64,000 nt of DNA. Origin: an uncultured Bacteroides sp. Lineage in GTDB: Bacteria; Bacteroidota; Bacteroidia; Bacteroidales; Bacteroidaceae. Positions 1 to 13,000 of the stretch are shown piece by piece. Both the position numbers and the translations under genes were made by a program. Under the pieces are notes generated by a model that had not been told where the DNA came from, searched no databases, and worked only from the letters and a program-made list of their open reading frames with translations. The stretch is taken from the NCBI RefSeq assembly GCF_963677685.1, contig NZ_OY782186.1, positions 1-64,000 on the forward strand, read 5' to 3'. The number at the start of each line of letters is the position of its first letter. The first letter of the stretch is position 1.

Positions 1-2370
<2,370 letters not shown>

Positions 2371-2536
2371 TTTATCAAACACTAATTTTAAATAAGTCCG
2401 AAAACTTAAATAAAAACGTATGGATCGATATATACTTTTAGCTCTTACTAAAAATTACTTTTTGCTTGTGTACATTATGTCAAAGATCGTTGTCTTATAC
2501 TGTATCAACTCTTACGAGTAAGATAAGATAAGTGAG

Positions 2537-2610
2537 TGGAGAATAACGGATTCGAACCGTTGACCCTCTGCGTGCAAGGCAGATGCTCTAGCCAGCTGAG
2601 CTAATCCCCC
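2537..2610 (-). tRNA. tRNA-Ala (anticodon TGC)
   Basis: The reverse complement folds into a cloverleaf of 74 bases. The acceptor strands GGGGGAT and ATTCTCC pair with two G-U wobbles, and the discriminator is A. The anticodon loop CTTGCAC gives TGC, and the T arm carries GGTTCGAATCC. No CCA is encoded. It sits in the 16S-23S spacer, the usual place for this tRNA. Confidence 0.98.
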
Positions 2611-2622
2611 GAAAAGAGATTG

Positions 2623-2696
2623 TAGTCCCAGGCAGAGTTGAACTGCCGACCTCTACATTATCAGTGTAGCGCTCTAACCAACTGAGCTATAGGACT
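2623..2696 (-). tRNA. tRNA-Ile (anticodon GAT)
   Basis: The reverse complement is a 74-base cloverleaf. Acceptor strands AGTCCTA and TGGGACT pair, the anticodon loop CTGATAA gives GAT, and the T arm is GCAGTTCAACTCTGC. CCA is not encoded. It lies 12 bases upstream of tRNA-Ala in the rRNA spacer, giving the common order 16S, Ile, Ala, 23S. Confidence 0.98.
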
Positions 2697-2850
2697 GTGT
2701 TCAAACCCTTGCCTTGCGGCTCGGCTTCTTGTTTTCTCTTGTTTATCTCTTTATTTAATCTATATATTAAATAAACAAGTACCAGTAGTACAATAGAGAA
2801 TATCCTTTAAGATATTAAGTTTAAATTAAAACCTTTTACAAAATCACTCC

Positions 2851-4372
<1,522 letters not shown>

Positions 4373-4597
4373 AAGTATTGTTATGACTTTTCTTTGATAT
4401 TGCTATCAGAGAAAGTACAAATTAGCTCTGTTCAGGATTTTGTAAATTTATTATCTTTCTCCCTTATTAAAGGGACATTGACGGTTTTAAATTTTACCCA
4501 AGATTATTTCTAATCTTGCTCTTGTACTACTTGTATTGTTTATGTAATTCTATCAAAGAACGCTTCTTCTTTTTTGCTTTCGTTGTAAAAGCGGGTG

Positions 4598-4629
4598 CAA
4601 AGGTAAGAGCTTTAAGTTTAACTTCCAAA
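4598..4629 (-). promoter_or_regulatory. rRNA operon promoter P1 (Bacteroides type)
   Basis: The minus strand has a -7 box TACCTTTG at 4598-4605 followed by CACC, and a -33 box TTTGG at 4625-4629, 19 bases apart. This fits the Bacteroides primary-sigma pattern TTTG...TAnnTTTG. An A-tract (TTGAAAAAAAACTTTCG, 4636-4652) lies just upstream and may act as an UP element. This promoter is closest to the 16S gene and would give a leader of roughly 220 bases. Confidence 0.85.
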
Positions 4630-4735
4630 TAAATCCGAAAGTTTTTTTTCAAAGTTTTTTGTTTCAGTTTCGTTGGCTTCTCGTGAGAAAAGAACGACTT
4701 TAAACAAGGTCTCTTTTTTTTTGCGAACCGGACTG

Positions 4736-4768
4736 CAAAGATAAGGACTTTTAATACTCACTTCCAAA
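4736..4768 (-). promoter_or_regulatory. rRNA operon promoter P2 (Bacteroides type)
   Basis: The minus strand has a -7 box TATCTTTG at 4736-4743 and a -33 box TTTGG at 4764-4768, 20 bases apart. The 17-base A-tract TTGAAAAAAAACTTTCG recurs at 4775-4791, identical to the one upstream of P1. P1 and P2 therefore look like copies of one promoter module. Confidence 0.83.
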
Positions 4769-4873
4769 TGTTTTCGAAAGTTTTTTTTCAAGAAGAAATC
4801 TTCTCAAATGACCCGGTGGCCGCGATTATCAATATGTCAAGCATTAAGCCTTGTTTCTCTTACAAAGCGGGTG

Positions 4874-4905
4874 CAAAAGTAGAGGTTTTGACAATACAAT
4901 CCAAA
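4874..4905 (-). promoter_or_regulatory. rRNA operon promoter P3 (Bacteroides type)
   Basis: The minus strand has a -7 box TACTTTTG at 4874-4881 followed by CACC, and a -33 box TTTGG at 4901-4905, 19 bases apart. An A-rich stretch follows upstream near 4915-4935. This is the promoter farthest from the 16S gene. It shares the GTGCAAAAGTA/CCAAAT layout with P1. Confidence 0.8.
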
Positions 4906-4939
4906 TATTGCTAACTCTTTTTTTGAAGAAAAAAGAAGA

Positions 4940-5670
4940 GAAAAACTTAAGGCGCTGGTAATGACCACTTAACAAGGAAAACTTTTTTTTGAAGAAAATC
5001 TAAAGGTGATGCCAGATATTATGCGGGGTGGGTGTTTAGTTGCTTGGGCTCGTAGAGTTTTCAGGCTTCGATTTTTCTAAGATCGCTTTAAAAATTGGTT
5101 TTAAGGCTCAGTTTTGAGAGCTTGTTTTTGTGAACTGGAGTTTATTTATTGGTGATTTAGGGTTCTTTTTTTATGAGTTGGCTTTTTAAATTTAGTTCGT
5201 GAGTTTGTTTTTGATTAGTTTTTAGGTTTGTTTTTAGGTTCGGCTTTGAAAGTTGGAAGTAGTGTATTGGGGAAAAGTTAAAGCGAAATAGCATAAGAAC
5301 GAAATTTTATGGGTGATTAAACTAGAACTTGGTGGATTATTGAAGGGAGATTTTATAAGTTGTTCAAATACTCTGAGTATAGTATGACATTAATAAAATG
5401 AAAGTATTGCACGTGAACTCGTCCTTAAAAGGTGTCCAAGTTCTACTTTCTAGTTTATTATCTACAGCTGTATCGGCATTGGAGCAGTCTTACAGCTTAT
5501 TCAAGTGCTACTTCTAGCCGATAAGAAAGAGCTTTTATTTGATTTAGAGCAAAATGGAGTTCATTAAAGTATAGCTAAAAAAGTGCGTCTTTACCCATTT
5601 ATTCTGTATAAGAACATAAATTATCCCCTTTAAGATAGATCATAAGCCAGTAGCTTTTGATTAATGCAAG
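4940..5670. other. gene-free spacer between the rRNA promoters and the palindrome cluster
   Basis: I see no gene here. Positions about 5030-5260 are strongly T/G-rich on the plus strand, with repeats of the type GTTTTTAGGTTTG. Positions 5323-5332 and 5436-5445 form a perfect 10-base inverted repeat (TAGAACTTGG/CCAAGTTCTA) with no other element-like sign. Open frames here are short and resemble nothing I know. Confidence 0.6.
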
Positions 5671-5675
5671 CATTC

Positions 5676-5755
5676 TTAATTTGCCAACACCCCCATGTCA
5701 GGTGTACCAACACCCGGGTGTTAGACATGCTGACACCCGGGTGTTGGCAAATTAA
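5676..5755. repeat. nested inverted-repeat cluster with CACCCGGGTG palindromes
   Basis: Two perfect 17-base arms, TTAATTTGCCAACACCC (5676-5692) and its reverse complement (5739-5755), enclose further symmetric units. These are a 14-base palindrome AACACCCGGGTGTT at 5709-5722, a second palindrome ACACCCGGGTGT at 5733-5744 and the pair CATGTC/GACATG at 5694-5699 and 5724-5729. It is GC-rich in AT-rich DNA. It could be a small mobile-hairpin relic, a protein-binding site or part of a transcription end. It lies between two minus-strand units, downstream of the MBOAT gene. Confidence 0.7.
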
Positions 5756-5814
5756 CAACAGGCTAAAAGCAAAAAAGCAAGGGGCGGAAGAGAGAAAAGG
5801 AATAAGCTCTCCCT

Positions 5815-5865
5815 ACAAAAAGGTCCAAGATAGTGCAATTTGCAAAACGATACTATCTCGGACCT
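5815..5865 (-). terminator. intrinsic terminator of the MBOAT/SGNH operon
   Basis: On the minus strand AGGTCCGAGATAGT and ACTATCTTGGACCT form a 14-base stem with one mismatch around a short loop, followed by TTTTTG. It lies 62 bases beyond the stop codon of the MBOAT gene. Confidence 0.75.
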
Positions 5866-5927
5866 ATTATATATAAGGAATAAAACAAAACAGAAATTAA
5901 AAAGCAAAGTAGTAAATCTATCAATAA

Positions 5928-7415
5928 CTAAAATTGAAAATAGATAAATGGCTGAATATTACTACTTTTAACTTGAATAACTAAATAAATAAGTAGAATC
6001 ATCAAACAAGCTTTGCCTATAAGAGGCAAGCGAATCATTCCTCTGCAACAAGCTTGCTCCCATTTAAACGGTGCAAAATGGAGCAAGAATCCAAGGATCA
6101 TCAATGCGAAAACACCCCAATACCCTTGTAATAGCTGCATGAATAGTTGCGGATGAAAAGCCGTAAAGATTTGCCGAAGCATATCTATCGAATTATCAAA
6201 ATTAGAGTTTCGAAAGAATATCCAGCAAAAACAAACAAAATGAAAAGTGAAAATAACCCCTAAAACACGGAGAATTCCATGGGATGCCTCATCTTTACTA
6301 CGCCCTATAATACTTCTCCAGCCCTTATGTAGAGCAAGCGCGACACCATGCAAAGTACCCCAAGCTACGAAATTCCAAGAAGCTCCATGCCATAATCCAC
6401 CCAAGAACATCGTAATAATTAAGTTCATATATTGCCGTAGCTTCCCCTTACGGTTTCCACCTAAAGAGATATAAAGATAATCACGAAGCCAGCTAGACAG
6501 AGAAATATGCCAACGCCTCCAAAACTCAGTAATAGAAGCCGATTTATATGGCGAGTTAAAATTCATATTAAAATGGAAGCCTAATAGCAAAGCAATCCCG
6601 ATAGCCATGTCACTATATCCAGAAAAGTCACAATAAATTTGAAGAGCGTAACCATACACACCTAACAGATTCTCAAGTCCTGAATAAAGTGTAGGAGCGT
6701 CAAATATACGTTCCACAAAATTAATACTTATATAGTCCGAGATGATTGCTTTTTTAAAAAGTCCGCAAACAATAAAGAAAACGCCGCGCCCAAACATCTC
6801 TTGGCTGACAAAAAGCGGTTTCCGTATTTGAGGAAGAAAGTCACGAGCACGAACAATAGGACCAGCTACCAATTGCGGGAAAAAGGAGACATAAAAGGCA
6901 TAATCGAGTAAGCGTGTCAATGGCTTTATCTCTTTCCGATAAACATCAATCGTATAACTCAATGATTGAAAGGTGAAAAAAGAGATCCCTACAGGAAGAA
7001 AAATGTCCTGAGGTTGAAAGTCAAAACCGAGTAAGGGAGTGAAAAGGTTTCCAAGAAAATTCGTATATTTAAAATAGCACAGTAAACCAAGATTAATACA
7101 CAGACTAAGAACAACTAGAAATTTCCTTGCAATAGGATGAATAGTTCTTTCCATCTGACGAGCAAAAAGGAAGTCACAGATCGTCACCAAAGCAAGTAAG
7201 AAAAAGTATATGCCACTACTTTTATAATAAAAATAGTACGAAAAAGCCGTCACGAATAAAATACGAGCAGTATCTCTACGATAAAGCAGTACATATATCA
7301 AAACAAATGCGCTAAATAGCCACAGAAAGATACCACTGCTAAAAATCATCGGTGATTGAGGGTCATAAACAAACCTTTCAATCAATTTATTAAAATCAAT
7401 ATCAATGAGACACAT
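5928..7415 (-). CDS. MBOAT family O-acyltransferase (AlgI/PatA/DltB type)
   Basis: This multi-span membrane protein moves an acyl group, usually acetyl, across the inner membrane to a cell-surface substrate. The family signatures are clear: FWRRWHISLSSWLRDYLYI and GGLWHGASWNFVAWG, with the invariant His at about residue 343 and a second conserved His at about 303 (numbered from this start). Around ten hydrophobic segments are present. The length of about 495 residues fits the AlgI branch. The frame opens seven codons earlier (7436), but the ATG at 7415 overlaps the upstream gene less, so I prefer it. It overlaps the preceding SGNH gene by 14 bases, suggesting translational coupling. The two SGNH neighbours suggest peptidoglycan or polysaccharide O-acetylation. 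The acceptor is not known from sequence. Confidence 0.92.
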   Translation of the reverse strand: MCLIDIDFNKLIERFVYDPQSPMIFSSGIFLWLFSAFVLIYVLLYRRDTARILFVTAFSYYFYYKSSGIYFFLLALVTICDFLFARQMERTIHPIARKFLVVLSLCINLGLLCYFKYTNFLGNLFTPLLGFDFQPQDIFLPVGISFFTFQSLSYTIDVYRKEIKPLTRLLDYAFYVSFFPQLVAGPIVRARDFLPQIRKPLFVSQEMFGRGVFFIVCGLFKKAIISDYISINFVERIFDAPTLYSGLENLLGVYGYALQIYCDFSGYSDMAIGIALLLGFHFNMNFNSPYKSASITEFWRRWHISLSSWLRDYLYISLGGNRKGKLRQYMNLIITMFLGGLWHGASWNFVAWGTLHGVALALHKGWRSIIGRSKDEASHGILRVLGVIFTFHFVCFCWIFFRNSNFDNSIDMLRQIFTAFHPQLFMQLLQGYWGVFALMILGFLLHFAPFKWEQACCRGMIRLPLIGKACLMILLIYLVIQVKSSNIQPFIYFQF

Positions 7416-8319
7416 AATAATTATAGGCTTTAACAATAGCTTCGTACAATAAATCCCCCTGCAACATATATCCTTCTGCCAGAAAATGAATATGATCAGG
7501 CCTCATCAAATGGGCTGCTAACCAATTTTTACAGGCCCAATCCTCTCCTCCCACGATGTGATACATATCCCAAACCGCTATATTATGAGTAGCAGCATAC
7601 TTGCAAATTGTTTGAACGGCAACAGAAGTTCTCGGATTAATAACATATTTTCTCTTTCTTCTTCGTATTCTATAACGCACATATGAACCTGGCGGAGTGG
7701 TCATCATCATAGGAACATTAGGTAAACTATCCCTCAAAAGCTGTATCAACTCATCCATTTGATGATAATGAACAGCAGAGTTATAAGCTCTATTATGACT
7801 TTCGTTGGTTCCAAAGGAAAGTATTAAGAAATCAGGTTTCAAAGAAGCAATAGCATTTATACGATCAGGATGGGTGAATGTTAGGCAAGTAGCTCCATTT
7901 ACCCCCATATCGGTATAAGATACACTTCCAAAAACATTTGAAAGATCTTCACCCACTCTTCGGGGGAATATATGTCCCCGAATATGACTATCGCCTATGT
8001 GAACAATGCGTACTGTGTCACAGCTTGCTCCAATATGAAGCAAACGGAGCTGCTCCAAAATTGGCATTAGGACATTTAAACTAACACTATCAGCTATTTC
8101 ATTCTTGCGCATTCCTACAAAGGAAATCGGATAAGTAACGTTATAACTTATAGTATCCATATAATGCTTTAATCCTCTAGCTGGGTTAACAGTACGGATA
8201 AGCTCATCTCTATGAGATTTTTGCGGCAATTTATCTTGTCCCGACATATAAAAGGTATCTACCCATAAAGTCAGAATAGTAATCAACATGTATGCCCAAA
8301 TCTTTCTACTTTTGTTCAT
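7402..8319 (-). CDS. SGNH/GDSL-fold hydrolase or acetyltransferase, exported
   Basis: This protein has an N-terminal membrane/signal segment (KIWAYMLITILTLWV) and then an SGNH fold. The catalytic blocks are intact: HIGDSH with Ser at about 111, SFGTN with Asn at about 172, and RPDHIHF with Asp at about 275 and His at about 278. Family members are either esterases or, when paired with an MBOAT, the periplasmic partner that completes acyl transfer (as PatB, AlgX or DltD do). The frame opens at 8352, but the ATG at 8319 directly precedes the signal segment and cuts the overlap with the previous gene to 14 bases. Position next to the MBOAT gene makes an acetyltransferase partner the best guess. 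Substrate and direction of reaction are inferred. Confidence 0.85.
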   Translation of the reverse strand: MNKSRKIWAYMLITILTLWVDTFYMSGQDKLPQKSHRDELIRTVNPARGLKHYMDTISYNVTYPISFVGMRKNEIADSVSLNVLMPILEQLRLLHIGASCDTVRIVHIGDSHIRGHIFPRRVGEDLSNVFGSVSYTDMGVNGATCLTFTHPDRINAIASLKPDFLILSFGTNESHNRAYNSAVHYHQMDELIQLLRDSLPNVPMMMTTPPGSYVRYRIRRRKRKYVINPRTSVAVQTICKYAATHNIAVWDMYHIVGGEDWACKNWLAAHLMRPDHIHFLAEGYMLQGDLLYEAIVKAYNYYVSH

Positions 8320-9679
8320 ATAGACATTTCCTATCATACTGTTCTTTTCCATATATTAATGTTTCATAAAGTAAGCCGGCCAAATACTTACCTCCTCGAA
8401 AATTAATATGAGTATAGTCATAATTAGCTAAAGAAGGCTTAGCATGCACAAGCTTAGCCATACTTTCATCTCCTCCCATAGCTTCAAACATATTCCAAAA
8501 AGCGATGCCACTTTCTGAAGCAATACTTTGCTGATAACGAATCAAATTCTTAATTCCAGGCATGGTTCGCAATTCTCCCGTCTCCGTTTTATAATCGCGA
8601 TCTCCCACACTTAGCAATAGGAAAGCTGATCTAGGGAGACATTCTTTAAGATGTGAGATAGCCTCAACCATCATTTTACGATAATGATCATAATTACGCC
8701 TATGTGCTGTTACCACATTAAGTCCGTATTCTAATATAACTAGATCGTAAGGACGTTTTTCATTAAACTCGCGTAATATTTTCTCAGGAATAGAACGTAA
8801 AGACATACCCGAATTTCCGCGCAAAGAAAAGTTATCGACAACAATGCCATGCGCACCATCTAGAGCTAAGCCATAAAACAGAGAAGAATCTGCACGTTGA
8901 ACATTCCATCGAATTCTACCAATACGCTCCTTTAGCTGCACTTGCTGCAAAGCTCCTCCAGAAGCAGGTATAGAAATTGCTCTTTTTCCTTTTCTATTTA
9001 TACTCACAGTAAGATCCACATCTCCTTTATTACTAAAAAACAGAGATGCGCTTGAGCAAGTATCAAGTAAAGTTGCATATTTTTTTTGCCCACGCAACTC
9101 AACATATGCACCCGGATCTGCGATAAAATAATGTCCGGAAATTCCTTGTTTCTTACGATCAAAATCGATAGTATCACTTAAAGCATGACTTCTCCATCCT
9201 TTAAAAAAATGCCTGACTGTTGGCCTATAACCATTGATTATTGATGTAATAGGAACAAAACCGACTCCACAGCCTCCATATTTTTTTTGAAGCATTTCTC
9301 TCAAATCAGCTGTTAGAATATCGGCCTCAATAAAAGAATCACCAAAAACAGCAATTCTAACCATCTCTTGATCATTATTCAACAGGCGATCTAAAGCTGC
9401 ATAAAAAACAGACATCCCCCTCTTTGTAGAATCACTGTAATCCTCAATACAAGTAATGCCGGCTTTGCATGTATCTACAAAAACAGGTTTCGGAATAGGA
9501 GGTAATGGCAAACTATCTGTCTCCTCTATTTTAGTTTCAGTATAACGTATTTCACTTAATAAATCAACTTTACGAAGCAAATGTCCCTCAATAGTAATGG
9601 AAGGGAGAAAATGCAGAAGCAAAAGCACAGCCAACAATATTAGAACAAACCACAATGTTTGCTTCAAATAATTTTTCAT
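8306..9679 (-). CDS. SGNH-fold esterase/transferase with a large inserted beta domain
   Basis: The protein is membrane-anchored or exported through an N-terminal hydrophobic segment (QTLWFVLILLAVLLLLHFL). SGNH blocks are present: VFGDSF with Ser at about 115, EYGLN with Asn at about 321, and DYTH with Asp at about 421 and His at about 424. Blocks I and III are some 200 residues apart instead of about 70. The insert is rich in predicted beta strands (about 170-290), resembling esterases such as Ape1 that carry a carbohydrate-binding insert. The open frame reaches GTG at 9739, but that codon lies inside a terminator and a promoter at 9700-9707 lies downstream of it. The true start is therefore ATG 9679 or 9688. 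It is the first gene of the cassette. Confidence 0.85.
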   Translation of the reverse strand: MKNYLKQTLWFVLILLAVLLLLHFLPSITIEGHLLRKVDLLSEIRYTETKIEETDSLPLPPIPKPVFVDTCKAGITCIEDYSDSTKRGMSVFYAALDRLLNNDQEMVRIAVFGDSFIEADILTADLREMLQKKYGGCGVGFVPITSIINGYRPTVRHFFKGWRSHALSDTIDFDRKKQGISGHYFIADPGAYVELRGQKKYATLLDTCSSASLFFSNKGDVDLTVSINRKGKRAISIPASGGALQQVQLKERIGRIRWNVQRADSSLFYGLALDGAHGIVVDNFSLRGNSGMSLRSIPEKILREFNEKRPYDLVILEYGLNVVTAHRRNYDHYRKMMVEAISHLKECLPRSAFLLLSVGDRDYKTETGELRTMPGIKNLIRYQQSIASESGIAFWNMFEAMGGDESMAKLVHAKPSLANYDYTHINFRGGKYLAGLLYETLIYGKEQYDRKCLYEQK

Positions 9680-9699
9680 AAACAGCATGTTAAGGGTCG

Positions 9700-9707
9700 C
9701 AAAGATA
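9700..9707 (-). promoter_or_regulatory. promoter -7 box for the SGNH/MBOAT cassette
   Basis: The minus strand reads TATCTTTG followed by CGAC, a full match to TAnnTTTGnnnC. No clear TTTG is seen at -33, where the sequence is T-rich. Transcription would begin within about ten bases of ATG 9688, leaving a very short leader and supporting ATG 9679 as the start codon. Confidence 0.7.
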
Positions 9708-9717
9708 GAGAAAAGGA

Positions 9718-9760
9718 TGAAAAAAAGGAGAATCTCCACTCTACTAGAAATTCTCCTTTG
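9718..9760 (-). terminator. intrinsic terminator of the efflux operon
   Basis: On the minus strand AAGGAGAAT (9750-9758) pairs with ATTCTCCTT (9725-9733) and is followed by a run of seven T. It lies just behind the last gene of the efflux operon (stop at 9786) and directly ahead of the next promoter. Confidence 0.85.
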
Positions 9761-9785
9761 TCATTATTAACATTTGATCAATAAA

Positions 9786-10079
9786 TCAAATTGACTTCTC
9801 TATGCTCCATACAAATGCTCTTAACCCCAATTGTTCTGATTGCTTATCTAATTTATGCAAAGCTTCCAACAATGGATCAACTTTATCATCTTCGACCATT
9901 GAGATTATAGACGAACACATGGCAGGCCATGCATGACTTCCATAATGAGGATCTCCTGTTTTACTTCCACGCCCTTTAACCTGTTCTAAATAACTAAACC
10001 CACGACAATTACAGCGATCAAGAATAGCAATAATGCGTTCATAGTAAGCTTGATCAAAAATAATTAATACTGATTTCAT
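9786..10079 (-). CDS. PII-like transporter-associated protein (PG0541 type)
   Basis: This soluble protein of 97 residues has the size and pattern of PII-like ferredoxin-fold regulators (MKSVLIIFDQAYYERIIAILDR at the start, a conserved GDPHYGSHAWP loop in the middle). Bacteroidales carry such a protein, named after Porphyromonas PG0541, beside RND transporter genes. Its start overlaps the stop of the RND pump gene by four bases (ATGA), so the two are coupled. A role in sensing or tuning the pump is inferred from context only. No catalytic motif is visible. Confidence 0.75.
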   Translation of the reverse strand: MKSVLIIFDQAYYERIIAILDRCNCRGFSYLEQVKGRGSKTGDPHYGSHAWPAMCSSIISMVEDDKVDPLLEALHKLDKQSEQLGLRAFVWSIEKSI

Positions 10080-13000
10080 TTTTTTATAATCTCATCTTTA
10101 TGTTCTTCAAAATACTCAGATAATAAACGCTTCTTTCTCATAATTCTACGCTGACGTTTAATGCCTGTTCCTGCAAATACGCAATAAAGCACAGGTATCA
10201 ATATCAATGTAAGAATTGTAGAAATGCTCAGTCCACCAATAACAGCAACCCCCATAGGCCGCCACATTTCAGCACCCTGGCCGGTTCCAAATGCCATCGG
10301 AACCATACCCAAAACAGTCGTTGCGGTAGTCATTATCACAGGACGAAGACGGCTTTTTCCTGCTGTTACAACAGCATTAATTACAGCTTGTCCACGCTCG
10401 CGACAAAGAGTTATATAATCCACCAACACGATACCGTTCTTTACCACAATACCGATTAGCATAATTCCACCCAGCATACTCATCACATTGAGAGTGTTCT
10501 GAGTCAAAAACAAAGCCATCAATATACCACTAAAAGCGAAAGGTAAAGAAAACATTATAATAAATGGGTAAGTCAGTGACTCAAACTGGGCTGCCATAAC
10601 AATAAAAACCAGAATGACAATAAGGAGCCCTAAGGTAGCCAAATCACGAAAAGAGTCCTGCTGATCTTCATAAGAACCTGCCACCTGAACCGATATATTC
10701 GAAGGAACATCCAAACGATCGATCACCTTCTTCCCTGCCGAGACGACATCTCCCAAAGCAGCTCCGGAGATCACAGCCGAAACAGTAACAATACGTTCGC
10801 GATCTTTCCTCTCAATCGTTGGAGGAGCAAAGCGCTCAACGACAGTACCAAGATCTTTCACACGAATACCTTCTCCTTTAGCATTATATATAAGAATATT
10901 CTCAATGCTTTCAAGGCTAGTACGATATTCAGGGGCATAGCGCACTTTTATATCATACTCTTCACCATCTTCTCTATATTTTGAAGCTATAGCTCCATTT
11001 ATTCGATTACGAAGATAATTACCTGCAATAGTAAGATTTAGATCATGCAAGGCTAATTTCTCACGGTCAAAATCAACTTGATATTCTGGTTGATAATCAC
11101 TACGACTGATATTTACTTCTGAAACCCCTTTAATATTAAAAAGTTCTCGTTTCAACCTAGCAGCAACACTATCTGTTTCAGTCAAGTCATATCCATAGAT
11201 TTCAAAATCAGCAGTCGACTGTCCGGAAAGCCCTGTATTACTTCCTCCTAAAATAACTCTTGATTTATTCAATTCTGGGTAAGATTTTAAATCTTCACGC
11301 ATTTCGTCACAGACTTCAGCTAAAGTTTTCTTACGATCTCCCGGATCAACCAAGCGGAGATTAAAAGTAATAATATGTGATCCATTTTCAGACATTGATG
11401 CCCAAGTATTGTCTGTATCAGCCTGACCTACTGTATAACTACATACGGCAATCTCCTTCTTATATTTGGTTAACCACAAGTGAGTTAATTGTTCCGCCAC
11501 TTTCTGAGACAGCTCTTTACGACTTCCAATAGGCAATTCCAACTTTACAGAAATACGAGCATTATCTTGTGTAGGGAAAAACTCCGAACCAATCCCTTTA
11601 GCAGCAAATAAACTGACTAAGAAAAAGGTAGCACAACCAATGATAACCCATATACGGTGACGAACAGCCCAATTCAACATTCTGGCATACCATACATCAA
11701 AACCATCCAATGCCTTCTCTACAGGGCCATAAATTTTCCGAAAAGTTTTTGTTTGCTTTTTCTCTAAACGCAGTAACTTAGCACAAAGCATTGGAGTTAA
11801 GGATAAAGCCGACACTGTAGAAATAAACATAATGATACACATCATCCAGCCTAGCTGCTTAAAGAGTACCCCTGTCATACCTGTAACCATTGTTAAGGGA
11901 AAGAAAACAGCTATCATAGTTAGTGTAGATGCTACAACAGAAATAGCTACTTCGTTAGTTCCATGTATCGCCGCTTGCTTAGGATCAGAGCCTCTTTCAA
12001 TATGGGTAGTTACATTTTCTAATACCACAATAGCATCATCCACTACCATACCAATAGCAATAGAAAGAGAAGAAAGGGAAATAATGTTCAAGGAGTTTCC
12101 TGTCACCGCTAAATAGATAAACGAAGCAATCAACGAAAGAGGAATAGTGATAGAAATAATTAAAGTAGCCCTCCAACGTCCCAAGAATAAAAAGACAACA
12201 ATGATAACAAACAATAATGCATAAAGCACCGTCTCAGTCAAGCTATCAATGGTATTAAGAATGTTATCAGAGGTATCGACTATTATCCCTAACTTTACAT
12301 CACTTGGCAAACTCTTCTGCAGTTTCGGCAAAGCCTTCATTACTTCTTTAGAGATATTTACAGAATTAGCTCCAGATTGCTTTTGCACCACAATCATTGC
12401 GCCTTTAACCCCATTATTGTATGTTTCTTGAGCACGCTCCTCTACAGTATCTACTACCTTAGCTACATCACGCAGATATACATTAGCTCCACCACTGCTA
12501 CCAACTACAATATTTGAAAGCTGTCGAGAATCAGTAAACTCCCCTTCAACCCTCAGAGCATAAGTATCATTACCTATATCAAAATTACCTCCTGGAACAT
12601 TTCTATTCTCAGCTCCAATAACAGAACTAATATTCTCTATTGTCAAATGATATGCTTCTAGCTTATTAGGATCACAATATACTTGTATTTCCCTTTTAGG
12701 AGCACCACTAATAGAAACTGTACCAACACCAGGAATACGAGCAAGAGGATTTACCACATTCTCATCTAATATCTTATATAGAGCAGCCTGACTTTCTTTA
12801 GCCTGTACCGACAACAAAACGATTGGAATCATGTCAGTACTAAATTTAAAAATCACCGGGGTTTCGACCTCATCAGGTAAAGAGGAACTGATCATATCAA
12901 GTTTATCGCGTACATCATTAGTTAGTACATCAATATCATTCCCATATTCAAACTCTAAAGTAATCAAAGACATATTTTCTGAAGACCTGGAAGTAATATG

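Noticed and set aside
5323..5445. 10-base inverted repeat TAGAACTTGG/CCAAGTTCTA
   Set aside because: Long spacer, no transposase remnant and no target duplication; likely chance.
5664..5876. 70-residue open frame on the plus strand
   Set aside because: It runs through the nested palindromes and the MBOAT terminator; no start signal or known domain.
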